From Clostridia bacterium (GTDB taxonomy: Bacteria; Bacillota; Clostridia; Oscillospirales; CAG-272), in contig JAFTXZ010000011.1 in NCBI GenBank assembly GCA_017461385.1, forward strand, positions 62,001 to 126,000: a stretch of 64,000 nucleotides of DNA, in the 5' to 3' direction. The notes under the pieces are model-generated. The model saw only the letters and a program-made list of their open reading frames with translations. It was not told the DNA's origin and made no database searches. Positions 48,480 through 57,468 of the stretch are shown piece by piece (positions within the stretch are counted from its first letter, which is position 1; each line of letters starts with the position of its first letter). Made by a program: the position numbers and the translations under genes.

Positions 48480-50057
48480 ATGGACAACCCATTAGTGCTT
48501 TTAGATTATGGAATTCTGTTGATTTTTGCCATATCAATGGTAGTAATAGCAGTTATAACCCGTAATCGTTCAAAATCAGTAAATGACTTCTTGCTTGCAG
48601 GAAAAAAGGGCTTAAACGGCTGGATGAGCGCCTTTTCCTACGGCACCACATATTTTTCAGCAGTAATTTTCATAGGATATGCAGGCAACTTTGGAAGGCA
48701 GTACGGGCTTGCCTCGGCTTGGATTGGTATTGCAAACGCAATAGTAGGCGCACTTTTTGCTTGGCTGGTTCTTGCAAAGAGAACAAAGAATATGACAAGC
48801 GCCCTTGATTCCAAAACAATGCCAGACTTTTTTGAGAAAAGGTATGAGAGTAAAAATATAAAGCTAATCTCTGCAATAGTTGTATTTTTGTTTTTAATTC
48901 CTTACTCTGCCTCGGTTTACAATGGACTTAGCAGTCTTTTTGAGGCAGTGTTTGGTATTCCTGGCTGGGCAATTTGCTTAATCCTTGCAGGGCTAACTGC
49001 GCTTTATCTGTTCTTCGGTGGCTATTTTGCAACCTCCGTTTCAGACTTCGTGCAGGGAATTATAATGCTGATTGGCGTAGTTGTTATGGTAATCCTGTTT
49101 ATGAATAATAAGCCAGTCAACTGGGATTTAAGTCAGCTTACCTCAAATCCTGAGCTTACCTGGTTTACCTTTGGTAGCTCAAACACAGGACTCTATGGCA
49201 ATACAGTGTCGTTAATTTCCTTAATCCTGCTTACGTCCTTTGGCGTATGGGCACTGCCACAAACGGTACATAAGTATTACGCAATAAGAGACAAGAAGGC
49301 AATAATGCAGGGCACAGTGGTTAGCACAGCCTTTGCCTTAATAATAGGCTTCCTTGCATACTTCGTTGGCTCGCTTTCAACAATTTTTGTAAATGCAGGC
49401 ATGATAAAGGGCGACCTTGCAGGCGACCAAATTATACCGGCAATGCTAAGCTTCAGAAACATTATTCCAAACGGAGTAATCGGCTTAATTGCAGTATTAA
49501 TTCTTTCTGCCAGCATGTCAACCCTTGCCTCAGTATCACTTGCCTCAGCCTCCGTTGTTGCAGTTGATATTTTCAAGGATAGAATCAAAAAGGATGCAAG
49601 CGACAAGCAGGTTAATATAGTAATGAAGACAATGTGTCTTGTTTTCGTTGCTATCTCAGTAATTATAGCAATTCTGAATAACGAATTCAAAATCGCAGCC
49701 ATAGCTTACCTAATGGGCATTAGCTGGGGAACCCTTGCAGGATGCTTTATGGGACCGTTTGTTTTGGGACTCTTGTGGAAGAAAACCACTAAAAAGGGCG
49801 CGTGGGCATCAATCATTTCCTCGCTTGTATTGACAGCTGGCTTGGTAATCTTCTTCGGCTACCACAAGTACTATCAGGAAAATGGAATTATGTGTAGCTT
49901 TGGCGACGCAATCAAAACAGGCGTTAGCGTTTCCCCAATGATAGGCGTTATCTGTATGATTTTCTCGGTAATCATAACAGTGGTGGTAAGCCTTATGACA
50001 AAGCCACCTAAGGAAGAAACAATAAAGAAAGCATTTGAAAAGAAGGTAATAGAATAA
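48480..50057 (+). CDS. Sodium:solute symporter (SSS family), candidate arylacetate importer
   Basis: This 525-residue protein has about 13 membrane helices and the SSS core patterns: DFLLAGKKGLNGWMSAFSYGTTYFSA, TMPDFFEKRYESK, GGYFATSVSDFVQGIIM and LSASMSTLASVSLASASVVAVDIFKDRI (in part). It uses the sodium gradient to import a solute. The SSS family also contains acetate and phenylacetate permeases. Because it is the first gene behind a Phe/Tyr attenuator and is followed by arylacetate-CoA ligase one base later, an aromatic acid is the likely substrate; this is inferred. ATG 48480 has CGGAGG five bases upstream, and the frame from 48423 would start inside the terminator. Confidence 0.87.
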   Translation: MDNPLVLLDYGILLIFAISMVVIAVITRNRSKSVNDFLLAGKKGLNGWMSAFSYGTTYFSAVIFIGYAGNFGRQYGLASAWIGIANAIVGALFAWLVLAKRTKNMTSALDSKTMPDFFEKRYESKNIKLISAIVVFLFLIPYSASVYNGLSSLFEAVFGIPGWAICLILAGLTALYLFFGGYFATSVSDFVQGIIMLIGVVVMVILFMNNKPVNWDLSQLTSNPELTWFTFGSSNTGLYGNTVSLISLILLTSFGVWALPQTVHKYYAIRDKKAIMQGTVVSTAFALIIGFLAYFVGSLSTIFVNAGMIKGDLAGDQIIPAMLSFRNIIPNGVIGLIAVLILSASMSTLASVSLASASVVAVDIFKDRIKKDASDKQVNIVMKTMCLVFVAISVIIAILNNEFKIAAIAYLMGISWGTLAGCFMGPFVLGLLWKKTTKKGAWASIISSLVLTAGLVIFFGYHKYYQENGIMCSFGDAIKTGVSVSPMIGVICMIFSVIITVVVSLMTKPPKEETIKKAFEKKVIE

Positions 50058-50058
50058 A

Positions 50059-51363
50059 ATGATATGGGCAAAGGAAGAAACCTTATCAAGGGCTGAAATG
50101 GAAGCATTACAGCTAGAAAGGCTTCAAGAAACAGTAAAAAGAGTATACGAAAAGGTTCCACCTTATCGTGCAAAAATGGACGCAATCGGCTTAAAGCCAG
50201 AGGACATAAAATCCCTTAAGGATTTGTCAAGGCTACCATTTGTAACAAAGCAGGACTTAAGAGATAATTACCCCTTTGGGCTTTTTGCAGTACCTAAGGA
50301 GGAGCTACTTAGAATTCACGCATCCTCAGGTACAACAGGAAAGCCAACGGTAGTAGGCTACACTAAGGGAGATATGGAAACCTGGACGGAGTGCGTTTCC
50401 CGTATTGCCTGTGCAGGCGGTGCAGATTCAAGCGACGTTGCACAAATTTGCTTCGGCTACGGTATGTTTACAGGCGCACTGGGACTTCACTACGGACTTG
50501 AAAACATAGGCGCGACGATAGTGCCCTCCTCAACGGGAAACTCAGAAAAACAGCTTATGTATATGAAGGACTTTGGCACAACCCTTTTAGTTGCGACACC
50601 ATCCTATGCACTTCGCTTAGCCGAGGTGGCAAGAGAGCTTGGCATCGACCCACAAAGGGATCTAAAGGTAAAAATCGGTCTTGTAGGCAGTGAGCTTTTA
50701 ACCGATGCTATGCGTGAGGAAATGTACAAATACTGGGGTAGTGATATGAAGGTTACCTCAAACTACGGTATGAGCGAGCTTATGGGACCTGGCGTATCAG
50801 GCGAATGTGAGCATCTTTGTGGTATGCACATAAACGAGGACTTCTTCATTCCTGAAATTATCAATCCGGAAACTGGCGAGGTGCTACCTGAGGGCGAGTG
50901 GGGTGAGCTTGTAATCACCTGCATCAAAAAGGAAGCGCTTCCACTTATCAGATACAGAACAAAGGACATAACAAGGCTAATTTACGAGCCATGTAAATGC
51001 GGCAGAACAACCTGCCGTATGGAAAACCTCTCAGGCAGAAGCGACGATATGCTCAAGATAAGAGGCGTAAACGTATTCCCAAGCCAGATTGAGGAGGTTG
51101 TCCTTTCCGTTGAGGGACTAGGTCCACACTACGAAATTATCGTAGAGAGGGACGGCTACTCTGACAAGCTAACGGTAAGAGTAGAGCTTGCAGTTGCAAC
51201 CGACTCCTTCAAGGAGCTTGAAAGAATTGAAAAAACAGTTAGAAATAAACTAAAGGTTATGCTGGGCTTAGATGCTAAGGTTCAGCTTGAATCACCAAAC
51301 ACTCTTGCTAGATTCGAGGGTAAGGCCAAGAGAGTAAGAGATTTACGAAAGGAGCAAAAATAA
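50059..51363 (+). CDS. paaK: Phenylacetate-CoA ligase family, paralogue 1
   Basis: This 434-residue AMP-forming ligase joins an arylacetate to CoA. IHASSGTTGKPTVVGYT near residues 86-100 is the AMP-binding loop. NYGMSELMGPGVSGEC is the adenine-contacting motif, YRTKDITRL carries the conserved Asp region, and GRSDDMLKIRGVNVFPSQ near 324 starts the mobile C-terminal domain. Length and order match PaaK. It lies between the symporter and iorA, with TAATG overlap to iorA. Next to IorAB these ligases are found in anaerobes that handle indole-3-acetate, phenylacetate or 4-hydroxyphenylacetate. A second copy follows iorB; the two probably differ in acid preference. Confidence 0.93.
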   Translation: MIWAKEETLSRAEMEALQLERLQETVKRVYEKVPPYRAKMDAIGLKPEDIKSLKDLSRLPFVTKQDLRDNYPFGLFAVPKEELLRIHASSGTTGKPTVVGYTKGDMETWTECVSRIACAGGADSSDVAQICFGYGMFTGALGLHYGLENIGATIVPSSTGNSEKQLMYMKDFGTTLLVATPSYALRLAEVARELGIDPQRDLKVKIGLVGSELLTDAMREEMYKYWGSDMKVTSNYGMSELMGPGVSGECEHLCGMHINEDFFIPEIINPETGEVLPEGEWGELVITCIKKEALPLIRYRTKDITRLIYEPCKCGRTTCRMENLSGRSDDMLKIRGVNVFPSQIEEVVLSVEGLGPHYEIIVERDGYSDKLTVRVELAVATDSFKELERIEKTVRNKLKVMLGLDAKVQLESPNTLARFEGKAKRVRDLRKEQK

Positions 51364-53102
51364 TGGCAGAAAAGAGAATAATGCTTGGTAACGACGCAAT
51401 TGCTCGTGGCGCTTATGAGGCGGGAGTTAAGGTTTCAAGCTCATACCCAGGTACACCAAGCACAGAAATCAGTGAGTTTTTAGCAAAATACGATGAGGTA
51501 TATACCGAATGGGCACCAAACGAAAAGGTTGCCCTTGAGGCAGCAGCAGGCGCTAGCCTGGCAGGCGTGCGCTCAATGGCTTGTATGAAGCACGTAGGCT
51601 TAAACGTAGCCTCCGACCCACTTTATACCCTTGCGTACACAGGCGTAAACGGTGGACTTGTAATAGTTGTAGCCGACGACCCAGGTATTGCAAGCTCACA
51701 AAATGAGCAGGACACAAGAATGATTGCAAGAAGCGCTCACCTACCTGTAGTTGAGCCATCTGATAGTAACGAGGCAAAGGAATTTTTTAAGTATGCCTTT
51801 GACCTTAGCGAAAAATACGACACCCCTGTTATCTTTAGAACAACCACAAAGCTTTCTCACTCTCAAAGCGTGGTTGAGCTTGGCGAAAGAGTAGTGCCGG
51901 AGGATAAGGCTTACGAAAGACAGGTGCCAAAGTACGTTATGATGCCTGCTTCTGCAATCGGCAGACATAAGGTGGTTGAGGCAAGAGAGGACAAAATGAC
52001 TCTTGACGCACCAAGCTTCCCAATAAATAAGGTAGAATACAACGACAAAAAGATAGGCTTTATCACCTCAGGTATTCCTTATCAGTACGTTAAGGAAGCG
52101 TGCCCACAGGCAAGCGTATTAAAGCTGGGAGTTGTAAACCCACTTCCAAAAGCGTTAATTGAGGAATTTGTAAAAGAGGTTGAAACCGTTTACGTATTTG
52201 AGGAGCTTGAGCCGGTTATTGAGGAGCAGGTTAGAGCTTGGGGACTTAACGTAAAGGGCAAGGAGCTATTTACAAAGCAGGGCGAATATAGTGCAAATAT
52301 GCTTAAAAAGGTTATCTATGGCATAGATGAGTGCCAGTTTGATAAGGCAGAGGCGCCAGCCCGTCCACCAATTCTGTGTCCGGGCTGTCCACATAGAAGC
52401 GTATTTTCAGTTCTTAACAAGCTGAAAATCCACGCAGCAGGCGACATCGGATGCTATACACTAGGTGCAGTTGCTCCGCTTAACGTAATTGACACAACAA
52501 TTTGTATGGGCTCCTCTATTTCTCTGCTTCACGGCATGGAAAAGGCAAAGGGCAAGGAATACATAAAGAATTGGGTTGCAACAATCGGCGACTCCACGTT
52601 CCTGCATACAGGCGTAAACTCACTTATCAATATGGTTTACAACAAATCTACAGGTACCGTTATGATTCTTGACAACCGTACAACAGGTATGACAGGACAT
52701 CAGGAGCATGCAGCAACAGGTAAGACTCTAAAGGGCGAGGACACCTACGCAATTGATTTAGCAGACCTTTGCCGTAGCATAGGAGTTCCTAACGTAGTTG
52801 AAATCAACGCCTTTGACGTACCGGGACTTGAGAAGCTGATTAAGGAAAGCGTTTCCTCTGATACTCTTACCGTAATTATTGCAAAGGCGCCTTGCGCACT
52901 CTTGAAGGGACAAAAATTCCCAAATAAGTGTGTGGTAGATGCCGAAAAGTGCAAAAAGTGCGGAATGTGTATGAAAATTGGCTGTCCTGCAATGACAAAG
53001 ACAGAAAATGGCACAGTAAAAATTGATGAAACAATGTGTAATGGCTGTGGACTTTGCAAGAATTATTGTAAGTTTGGCGCTATTTCCACGGTTGAAAGAT
53101 AG
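51363..53102 (+). CDS. iorA: Indolepyruvate:ferredoxin oxidoreductase, alpha subunit
   Basis: This 579-residue enzyme subunit interconverts arylpyruvate plus CoA with aryl-acetyl-CoA, CO2 and reduced ferredoxin. It has the N-terminal pyruvate-oxidoreductase domain (YPGTPSTEISEFL, AGASLAGVRSMACMKHVGLNVASDP), the TPP domain with LCPGCPHRS and GDSTFLHTG...NMVYN near 408-425, and two C-terminal [4Fe-4S] motifs (CKKCGMCMKIGCPA and CNGCGLCKNYCKF, about 528-570). AAGGAG lies eight bases before the ATG, which overlaps the paaK stop. All catalytic parts are present. Confidence 0.96.
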   Translation: MAEKRIMLGNDAIARGAYEAGVKVSSSYPGTPSTEISEFLAKYDEVYTEWAPNEKVALEAAAGASLAGVRSMACMKHVGLNVASDPLYTLAYTGVNGGLVIVVADDPGIASSQNEQDTRMIARSAHLPVVEPSDSNEAKEFFKYAFDLSEKYDTPVIFRTTTKLSHSQSVVELGERVVPEDKAYERQVPKYVMMPASAIGRHKVVEAREDKMTLDAPSFPINKVEYNDKKIGFITSGIPYQYVKEACPQASVLKLGVVNPLPKALIEEFVKEVETVYVFEELEPVIEEQVRAWGLNVKGKELFTKQGEYSANMLKKVIYGIDECQFDKAEAPARPPILCPGCPHRSVFSVLNKLKIHAAGDIGCYTLGAVAPLNVIDTTICMGSSISLLHGMEKAKGKEYIKNWVATIGDSTFLHTGVNSLINMVYNKSTGTVMILDNRTTGMTGHQEHAATGKTLKGEDTYAIDLADLCRSIGVPNVVEINAFDVPGLEKLIKESVSSDTLTVIIAKAPCALLKGQKFPNKCVVDAEKCKKCGMCMKIGCPAMTKTENGTVKIDETMCNGCGLCKNYCKFGAISTVER

Positions 53103-53113
53103 GAGGGCGTAAT

Positions 53114-53674
53114 ATGAATATAATGGTAGTTGGCGTTGGCGGTCAGGGTACACTGCTAACCAGTAGAATTATAGGCAAAACTGCCCTTGCAGGTGGCTAT
53201 GACGTAAAGCTTTCCGAGGTGCACGGCATGGCACAAAGAGGCGGTAGCGTTGTTACCTACGTAAGATATGGGGATAAGGTTTTTGAGCCTACCTGTGAGG
53301 AGGGAACGGTTGACGTTTTAATCTCCTTTGAAAGGCTAGAGGCGCTTCGCTATGCACACTTCCTTAAAAAGGACGGCATTATGGTCGTAAACGACACAAG
53401 AATTGACCCAATGACCGTTGTAATAGGTGCAAAGGAATATCCACAGGGTATTTTGGAGGAGCTTTCACAAAATCACAGGATTTATACCATAGACGGTGGA
53501 AAAATCGCAAAGGAGCTTGGCAACTCAAAGGTACTAAACTCCGTAGTTTTAGGACTTAGCGCAAAGCATATTGGCTTTACTAAGGAGGAATGGATTAAGG
53601 TTTTGCAAGAAACCGTACCACCTAAAACAATTGAAATCAACACGAAGGCATTTGAAAGAGGCTACGACGCCTAG
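53114..53674 (+). CDS. iorB: Indolepyruvate:ferredoxin oxidoreductase, beta subunit
   Basis: This 186-residue protein is the gamma-domain-like partner of IorA. VVGVGGQGTLLTSRIIGKTA at the N-terminus and LSEVHGMAQRGGSVVTYVRYG are the family signatures. It has no cofactor motif of its own and completes the CoA-binding part of the enzyme. It starts 12 bases after iorA with AGGAGG seven bases upstream. Confidence 0.95.
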   Translation: MNIMVVGVGGQGTLLTSRIIGKTALAGGYDVKLSEVHGMAQRGGSVVTYVRYGDKVFEPTCEEGTVDVLISFERLEALRYAHFLKKDGIMVVNDTRIDPMTVVIGAKEYPQGILEELSQNHRIYTIDGGKIAKELGNSKVLNSVVLGLSAKHIGFTKEEWIKVLQETVPPKTIEINTKAFERGYDA

Positions 53675-53685
53675 GGAGAAATAGT

Positions 53686-54984
53686 ATGATTTGGAATAAA
53701 GAAATGGAATGTATGTCCCCAGAGGACAAAAAAAGACTTCAAAGCGAAAGACTTGTAAAGCTAGTTAAGTACGTATACGATAACGTAGAATTTTATCGCA
53801 AGAGAATGGACGAGTACGGTGTAAAGCCAGAGGATATTAAGTCAATCGACGATATCGTTAAGCTTCCATACACCACAAAAAATGACCTTCGTGATACGTA
53901 TCCATTTGGGCTTTTTGCAGCTCCTCATTCTGATATTGTAAGAATCCATGCGTCATCAGGTACAACAGGTAAGGCAACGGTTGTTGGCTATACTCAAAAC
54001 GATATTGACGTGTGGAGCGAGTGCGTTGCTCGTTGTATGACAATGGCAAACGTAACAAAGGACGACATAATTCAGGTAGCCTACGGCTATGGACTTTTCA
54101 CAGGTGGCTTAGGCGCACATTATGGCGCAGAGAGGCTAGGCGCTATGGTTGTGCCAATGAGCACAGGTAACTCTAAGAAGCTAACCACAATGATGGTTGA
54201 CTTCGGCGCTACTGCAATTGCTTGTACACCATCTTATCTACTACATCTATCTGAGGTTTTAAGAGATGAGGGCTTGATTGACAAAATCAAGCTAAAGTCA
54301 GCTATTTGTGGCGCTGAGCCTTGGACGGAAAAGATGAGAAACGAAATCGAAAGTCGTCTACACGTTACAGCCCACGACATTTACGGACTTAGCGAGATTA
54401 TGGGTCCAGGCGTTGCCTGTGACTGTGTTCACCACGCAGGACTTCATATTTGCGACGACCATTTCTATCCAGAAATCATTGACCCAAAGACCCTTGAGCC
54501 AGTAGCAGACGGAGAAACAGGTGAGCTAGTATTCACAACCCTTACAAAGGAGGGTATTCCACTTATCCGTTATAGAACAAAGGACCTAACAAGCATCACA
54601 AGAGAGGCTTGCGAATGTGGTAGAACAAGTGCAAGAATTTCTCGCTTCAAGGGAAGAAGCGACGATATGCTTATCATAAGAGGCGTAAACGTATTCCCAA
54701 GTCAGGTAGAGGCTGCTCTTGTTGAGGTTGAGGAGGTAACACCTCACTATATGATGATAATCGACAGAGAGAATAATCTTGATAGCCTTGAAATTCAGGT
54801 TGAGGTAGATACAAGGTACTACACCGACGAAATTCGTGGTATCGAAAAGCTAACAAAGAAGATTTCACAGGTAATCCAAAGTGCACTTGGCATTAGCGCA
54901 AAAATCAAGCTAATGGGACCAAACACACTAAAGCGTAGCGAGGGCAAGGCAGTGCACGTAATCGATAACAGAAAGCTATATTAA
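53686..54984 (+). CDS. paaK: Phenylacetate-CoA ligase family, paralogue 2
   Basis: This 432-residue AMP-forming ligase carries RIHASSGTTGKATVVGYT near residues 86-103, DIYGLSEIMGPGVACDC and GRSDDMLIIRGVNVFPSQ. It is collinear with paralogue 1 but differs at many positions, so the copy is not recent. It stands directly after iorB and before the ACT-domain gene, the order seen in many ior-paaK-ACT clusters. That makes this copy the ancestral partner and the other an addition. Confidence 0.93.
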   Translation: MIWNKEMECMSPEDKKRLQSERLVKLVKYVYDNVEFYRKRMDEYGVKPEDIKSIDDIVKLPYTTKNDLRDTYPFGLFAAPHSDIVRIHASSGTTGKATVVGYTQNDIDVWSECVARCMTMANVTKDDIIQVAYGYGLFTGGLGAHYGAERLGAMVVPMSTGNSKKLTTMMVDFGATAIACTPSYLLHLSEVLRDEGLIDKIKLKSAICGAEPWTEKMRNEIESRLHVTAHDIYGLSEIMGPGVACDCVHHAGLHICDDHFYPEIIDPKTLEPVADGETGELVFTTLTKEGIPLIRYRTKDLTSITREACECGRTSARISRFKGRSDDMLIIRGVNVFPSQVEAALVEVEEVTPHYMMIIDRENNLDSLEIQVEVDTRYYTDEIRGIEKLTKKISQVIQSALGISAKIKLMGPNTLKRSEGKAVHVIDNRKLY

Positions 54985-54998
54985 GAGAGGTAAGAAAG

Positions 54999-55427
54999 AT
55001 GACAGCTAATCAAGTATCCGTTTTTATAGAAAACAGACAGGGAAGACTAGGACAGGTTCTCTCTGTGCTAAAGGAAAACGACATAAATATTTTGTCAATC
55101 AGCCTAGCTGATACAACTGAATACGGACTTTTAAGGCTTATCGTAAATAAGCCAACCGAGGCAAGAGACGTTTTATTGAAGGCAGGCTTTTCCTCAATGC
55201 TTACAGAGGTGTTAATCATAAAGGTGCCACACCAAACAGGCGCACTTCAAAAAATACTTGCAGTAATTGCTGAAAACAACGTTAGCATTGAATATATGTA
55301 TGGCTTAAGCGTTGAATCAACTGACGCCTCAATCGTTATGAAGACAAACGAGCTTGACAAGGCTTGCAAAATTTTAGCAGGCAGTAACATCGGCACACTA
55401 ACCTCAAAGGATATTGAAGCACTATAA
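54999..55427 (+). CDS. Double ACT-domain protein of the ior cluster
   Basis: This 142-residue protein has two ACT domains: VSVFIENRQGRLGQVLSVLKENDINILSISL (in part, 6-36) and ADVLIIKVPHQTGALQKILAVIAENNVSIEYMYG-like (about 70-105). ACT domains bind amino acids and usually regulate enzymes. Similar proteins accompany paaK in many anaerobes, where an aromatic amino acid or acid may be the ligand. It has GAGAGG upstream and lies 14 bases after paralogue 2. Confidence 0.88.
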   Translation: MTANQVSVFIENRQGRLGQVLSVLKENDINILSISLADTTEYGLLRLIVNKPTEARDVLLKAGFSSMLTEVLIIKVPHQTGALQKILAVIAENNVSIEYMYGLSVESTDASIVMKTNELDKACKILAGSNIGTLTSKDIEAL

Positions 55428-55431
55428 GAAA

Positions 55432-56241
55432 ATGGTAATCGACCTTCACACACATATTTTTCCCGACAAAATAGCGGAGAAAACCATCTCGGCTCTTTCA
55501 AAAAGTGCTTGCGTTACGCCTTATGCAAACGGCACGAAGGCTGGCTTGCTTGAAAGCATGGACAAGGCAGGGGTTAATATTTCAATAAACCTACCTGCAA
55601 TGACGAAGGCGTCTCAGCTAGATAGCATAAATGCCTTTGCTAAGTGCTTAAACGAGGAAAATCATACACGTCCCCGCATAATTTCCTTTGCAGGCTTCCA
55701 CCCCGATATAGAAAACTATAAAGAGGAGCTTTGTAAAATAAAGGAAAACGGCTTCCTTGGAATAAAGCTTCATCCGGATTATCAGGGTACGTTTTTTGAC
55801 GACGAAAGATATATAAATATCTTAAAAAGTGCAAAGGAGCTTGACCTGATTACCGTTACCCACGCAGGACTTGACGGAGCCTTTGTAGGTCAGGAAATAA
55901 AGTGCACGCCCCGTCGTGTTTTAAGAGCTCTTGATAAAATAGGTGGCTACTCAAAGCTTGTCCTTGCCCACCTGGGTGGCAATGAGCTGTTTGATGAGGT
56001 GTATAAGGAACTGGCTGGATATGACATTTATTTTGACACCTCTTATGTCTTAATAAACACACCAAAGCAAGATTTTCTAAAAATGGTGGAAAAGCACTCA
56101 GCCGATAAAATCCTTTTTGCAACCGATAGCCCATGGCAGTGTCAAGGGCAAATGATAAACAAGCTAAAAAGCTATGAATTACCAAAGGAAGCAGAGGACA
56201 AAATCCTTTATAAAAATGCAAAAAACTTATTAAATATTTAG
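55432..56241 (+). CDS. Amidohydrolase-family (Amidohydro_2) TIM-barrel protein
   Basis: This 269-residue protein has MVIDLHTHIFP (HxH metal pair at residues 6-8), GIKLHPDYQG, VTHAG, LAHLGGNELFDEV and ILFATDSPW with the metal Asp. These fit the PF04909 group of metal hydrolases and decarboxylases that includes orotate-like and hydroxybenzoate-type decarboxylases. The substrate is not known; in this operon an aromatic acid or an aryl derivative is a guess. ATG 55432 follows the ACT stop by four bases; the frame from TTG 55414 would overlap it. The ribosome site is weak, so translation may depend on the upstream gene. Confidence 0.8.
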   Translation: MVIDLHTHIFPDKIAEKTISALSKSACVTPYANGTKAGLLESMDKAGVNISINLPAMTKASQLDSINAFAKCLNEENHTRPRIISFAGFHPDIENYKEELCKIKENGFLGIKLHPDYQGTFFDDERYINILKSAKELDLITVTHAGLDGAFVGQEIKCTPRRVLRALDKIGGYSKLVLAHLGGNELFDEVYKELAGYDIYFDTSYVLINTPKQDFLKMVEKHSADKILFATDSPWQCQGQMINKLKSYELPKEAEDKILYKNAKNLLNI

Positions 56242-56248
56242 GTGAACT

Positions 56249-57436
56249 ATGTTAAATGAAAAAATGTACGCCTTGGGCAACAAGCGCTCAATCATAAGAG
56301 AGATTTTTGAATACTGTAAGAGTCGAGCTGGGGAAATAGGACCAGACAAGGTTTTTGATTTCAGTATAGGAAATCCAAGCGTTGAGCCACCCAAGGAAAT
56401 AAGCGAGGCAATTATTGACCTTGTAAATAATGAAAGCTCTGTTTTACTTCACGGCTACACCTCAGCGCAGGGAGACCTTGGAGTAAGACAAGCAATAGCT
56501 AAGGAAATAAACGAAAAATTTGGCGCAGGGGTTAATGAAAATAGCATTTATATGACCTGTGGCGCCGCTGCATCTCTTACAATTTCCTTACGCGCCCTTC
56601 TTAACGAGGGGGACGAGTGTGTGGCTTTTGCACCCTTCTTTACAGAATATCGTGTTTTTGTAGAAAACGCAGGGGGCAAGCTTGTAGTATCCACACCTAT
56701 GGAAAAGACCTTCCAGGTTGACGTGCGCGACCTTGAAAGCAAAATAAGTGAAAAAACAAGAGCCATTATTATGAATTCCCCAAACAACCCAAGCGGAGTA
56801 GTTTATAGCGAGGAAACAATAAAGGCTGTTTGCAAGGTATTGGAGAAGAAGCAAAGAGAATACGGTAATCCTATTTATCTAATCGCTGACGAGCCATATA
56901 GAGAGCTTGTTTTTGATGATATTAAGGTGCCATACCTAATGAACTATTATGATAACACAATAGTATGCTACTCCTACTCAAAGGCACTATCCTTACCAGG
57001 TGAAAGAATTGGCTATATTGCAGTTAGCCCAAGGGCACAGGACTCACAGAAGGTATATCTTGCCGTTTGTGGCGCAGGCAGGTCTCTTGGTTACGTGTGC
57101 GCGCCAAGCCTTTTTCAGCAGGTAATAAAGCGCACAATAGGTGCTAAGGTAGATGTAAATATTTACAAGGAAAACAGAGATATACTTTATAACGCACTTA
57201 CCGAATACGGCTACGAGTGCGTACAGCCAGACGGTGCATTCTACCTATTCGTAAGGGCTCTTGAGGACGATGCCTATAAATTCTTTGAAAAGGCAAAGCA
57301 AAAGGAAATCCTAGTAGTACCCTGTGATGATTTTGGCGTTAGTGGTTACGTAAGAATTGCCTACTGCGTTGACAAGCAAAGAATTGTAAACGCACTTCCA
57401 GCCTTCAAATCACTTGCCGAGGAATATAAGAAATAA
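56249..57436 (+). CDS. Class I/II aminotransferase (candidate aromatic aminotransferase)
   Basis: This 395-residue PLP enzyme has DFSIGNPSVEPP, the GNP motif of the N-terminal arm, NSPNNPSGVVYS (cofactor Asn), LIADEPYRELVFD (Asp, Tyr) and YSYSKALSLPGERIGY with the Schiff-base Lys near residue 243. GYVRIAYCVD supplies the carboxylate Arg. It belongs to the pyridoxal aminotransferase group that includes aspartate and aromatic enzymes. As the last gene of this operon it would link arylpyruvates to Phe, Tyr or Trp. AGGTG lies upstream of ATG. Confidence 0.9.
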   Translation: MLNEKMYALGNKRSIIREIFEYCKSRAGEIGPDKVFDFSIGNPSVEPPKEISEAIIDLVNNESSVLLHGYTSAQGDLGVRQAIAKEINEKFGAGVNENSIYMTCGAAASLTISLRALLNEGDECVAFAPFFTEYRVFVENAGGKLVVSTPMEKTFQVDVRDLESKISEKTRAIIMNSPNNPSGVVYSEETIKAVCKVLEKKQREYGNPIYLIADEPYRELVFDDIKVPYLMNYYDNTIVCYSYSKALSLPGERIGYIAVSPRAQDSQKVYLAVCGAGRSLGYVCAPSLFQQVIKRTIGAKVDVNIYKENRDILYNALTEYGYECVQPDGAFYLFVRALEDDAYKFFEKAKQKEILVVPCDDFGVSGYVRIAYCVDKQRIVNALPAFKSLAEEYKK

Positions 57437-57440
57437 AATA

Positions 57441-57468
57441 AAAAGCACTTCAATCGAAGTGCTTTTTT
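57441..57468. terminator. Terminator of the aromatic operon (bidirectional)
   Basis: AAAAGCACTTC-AATC-GAAGTGCTTTTTT; perfect stem with A- and T-runs on both sides, so it also serves the convergent minus-strand gene. Confidence 0.9.
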
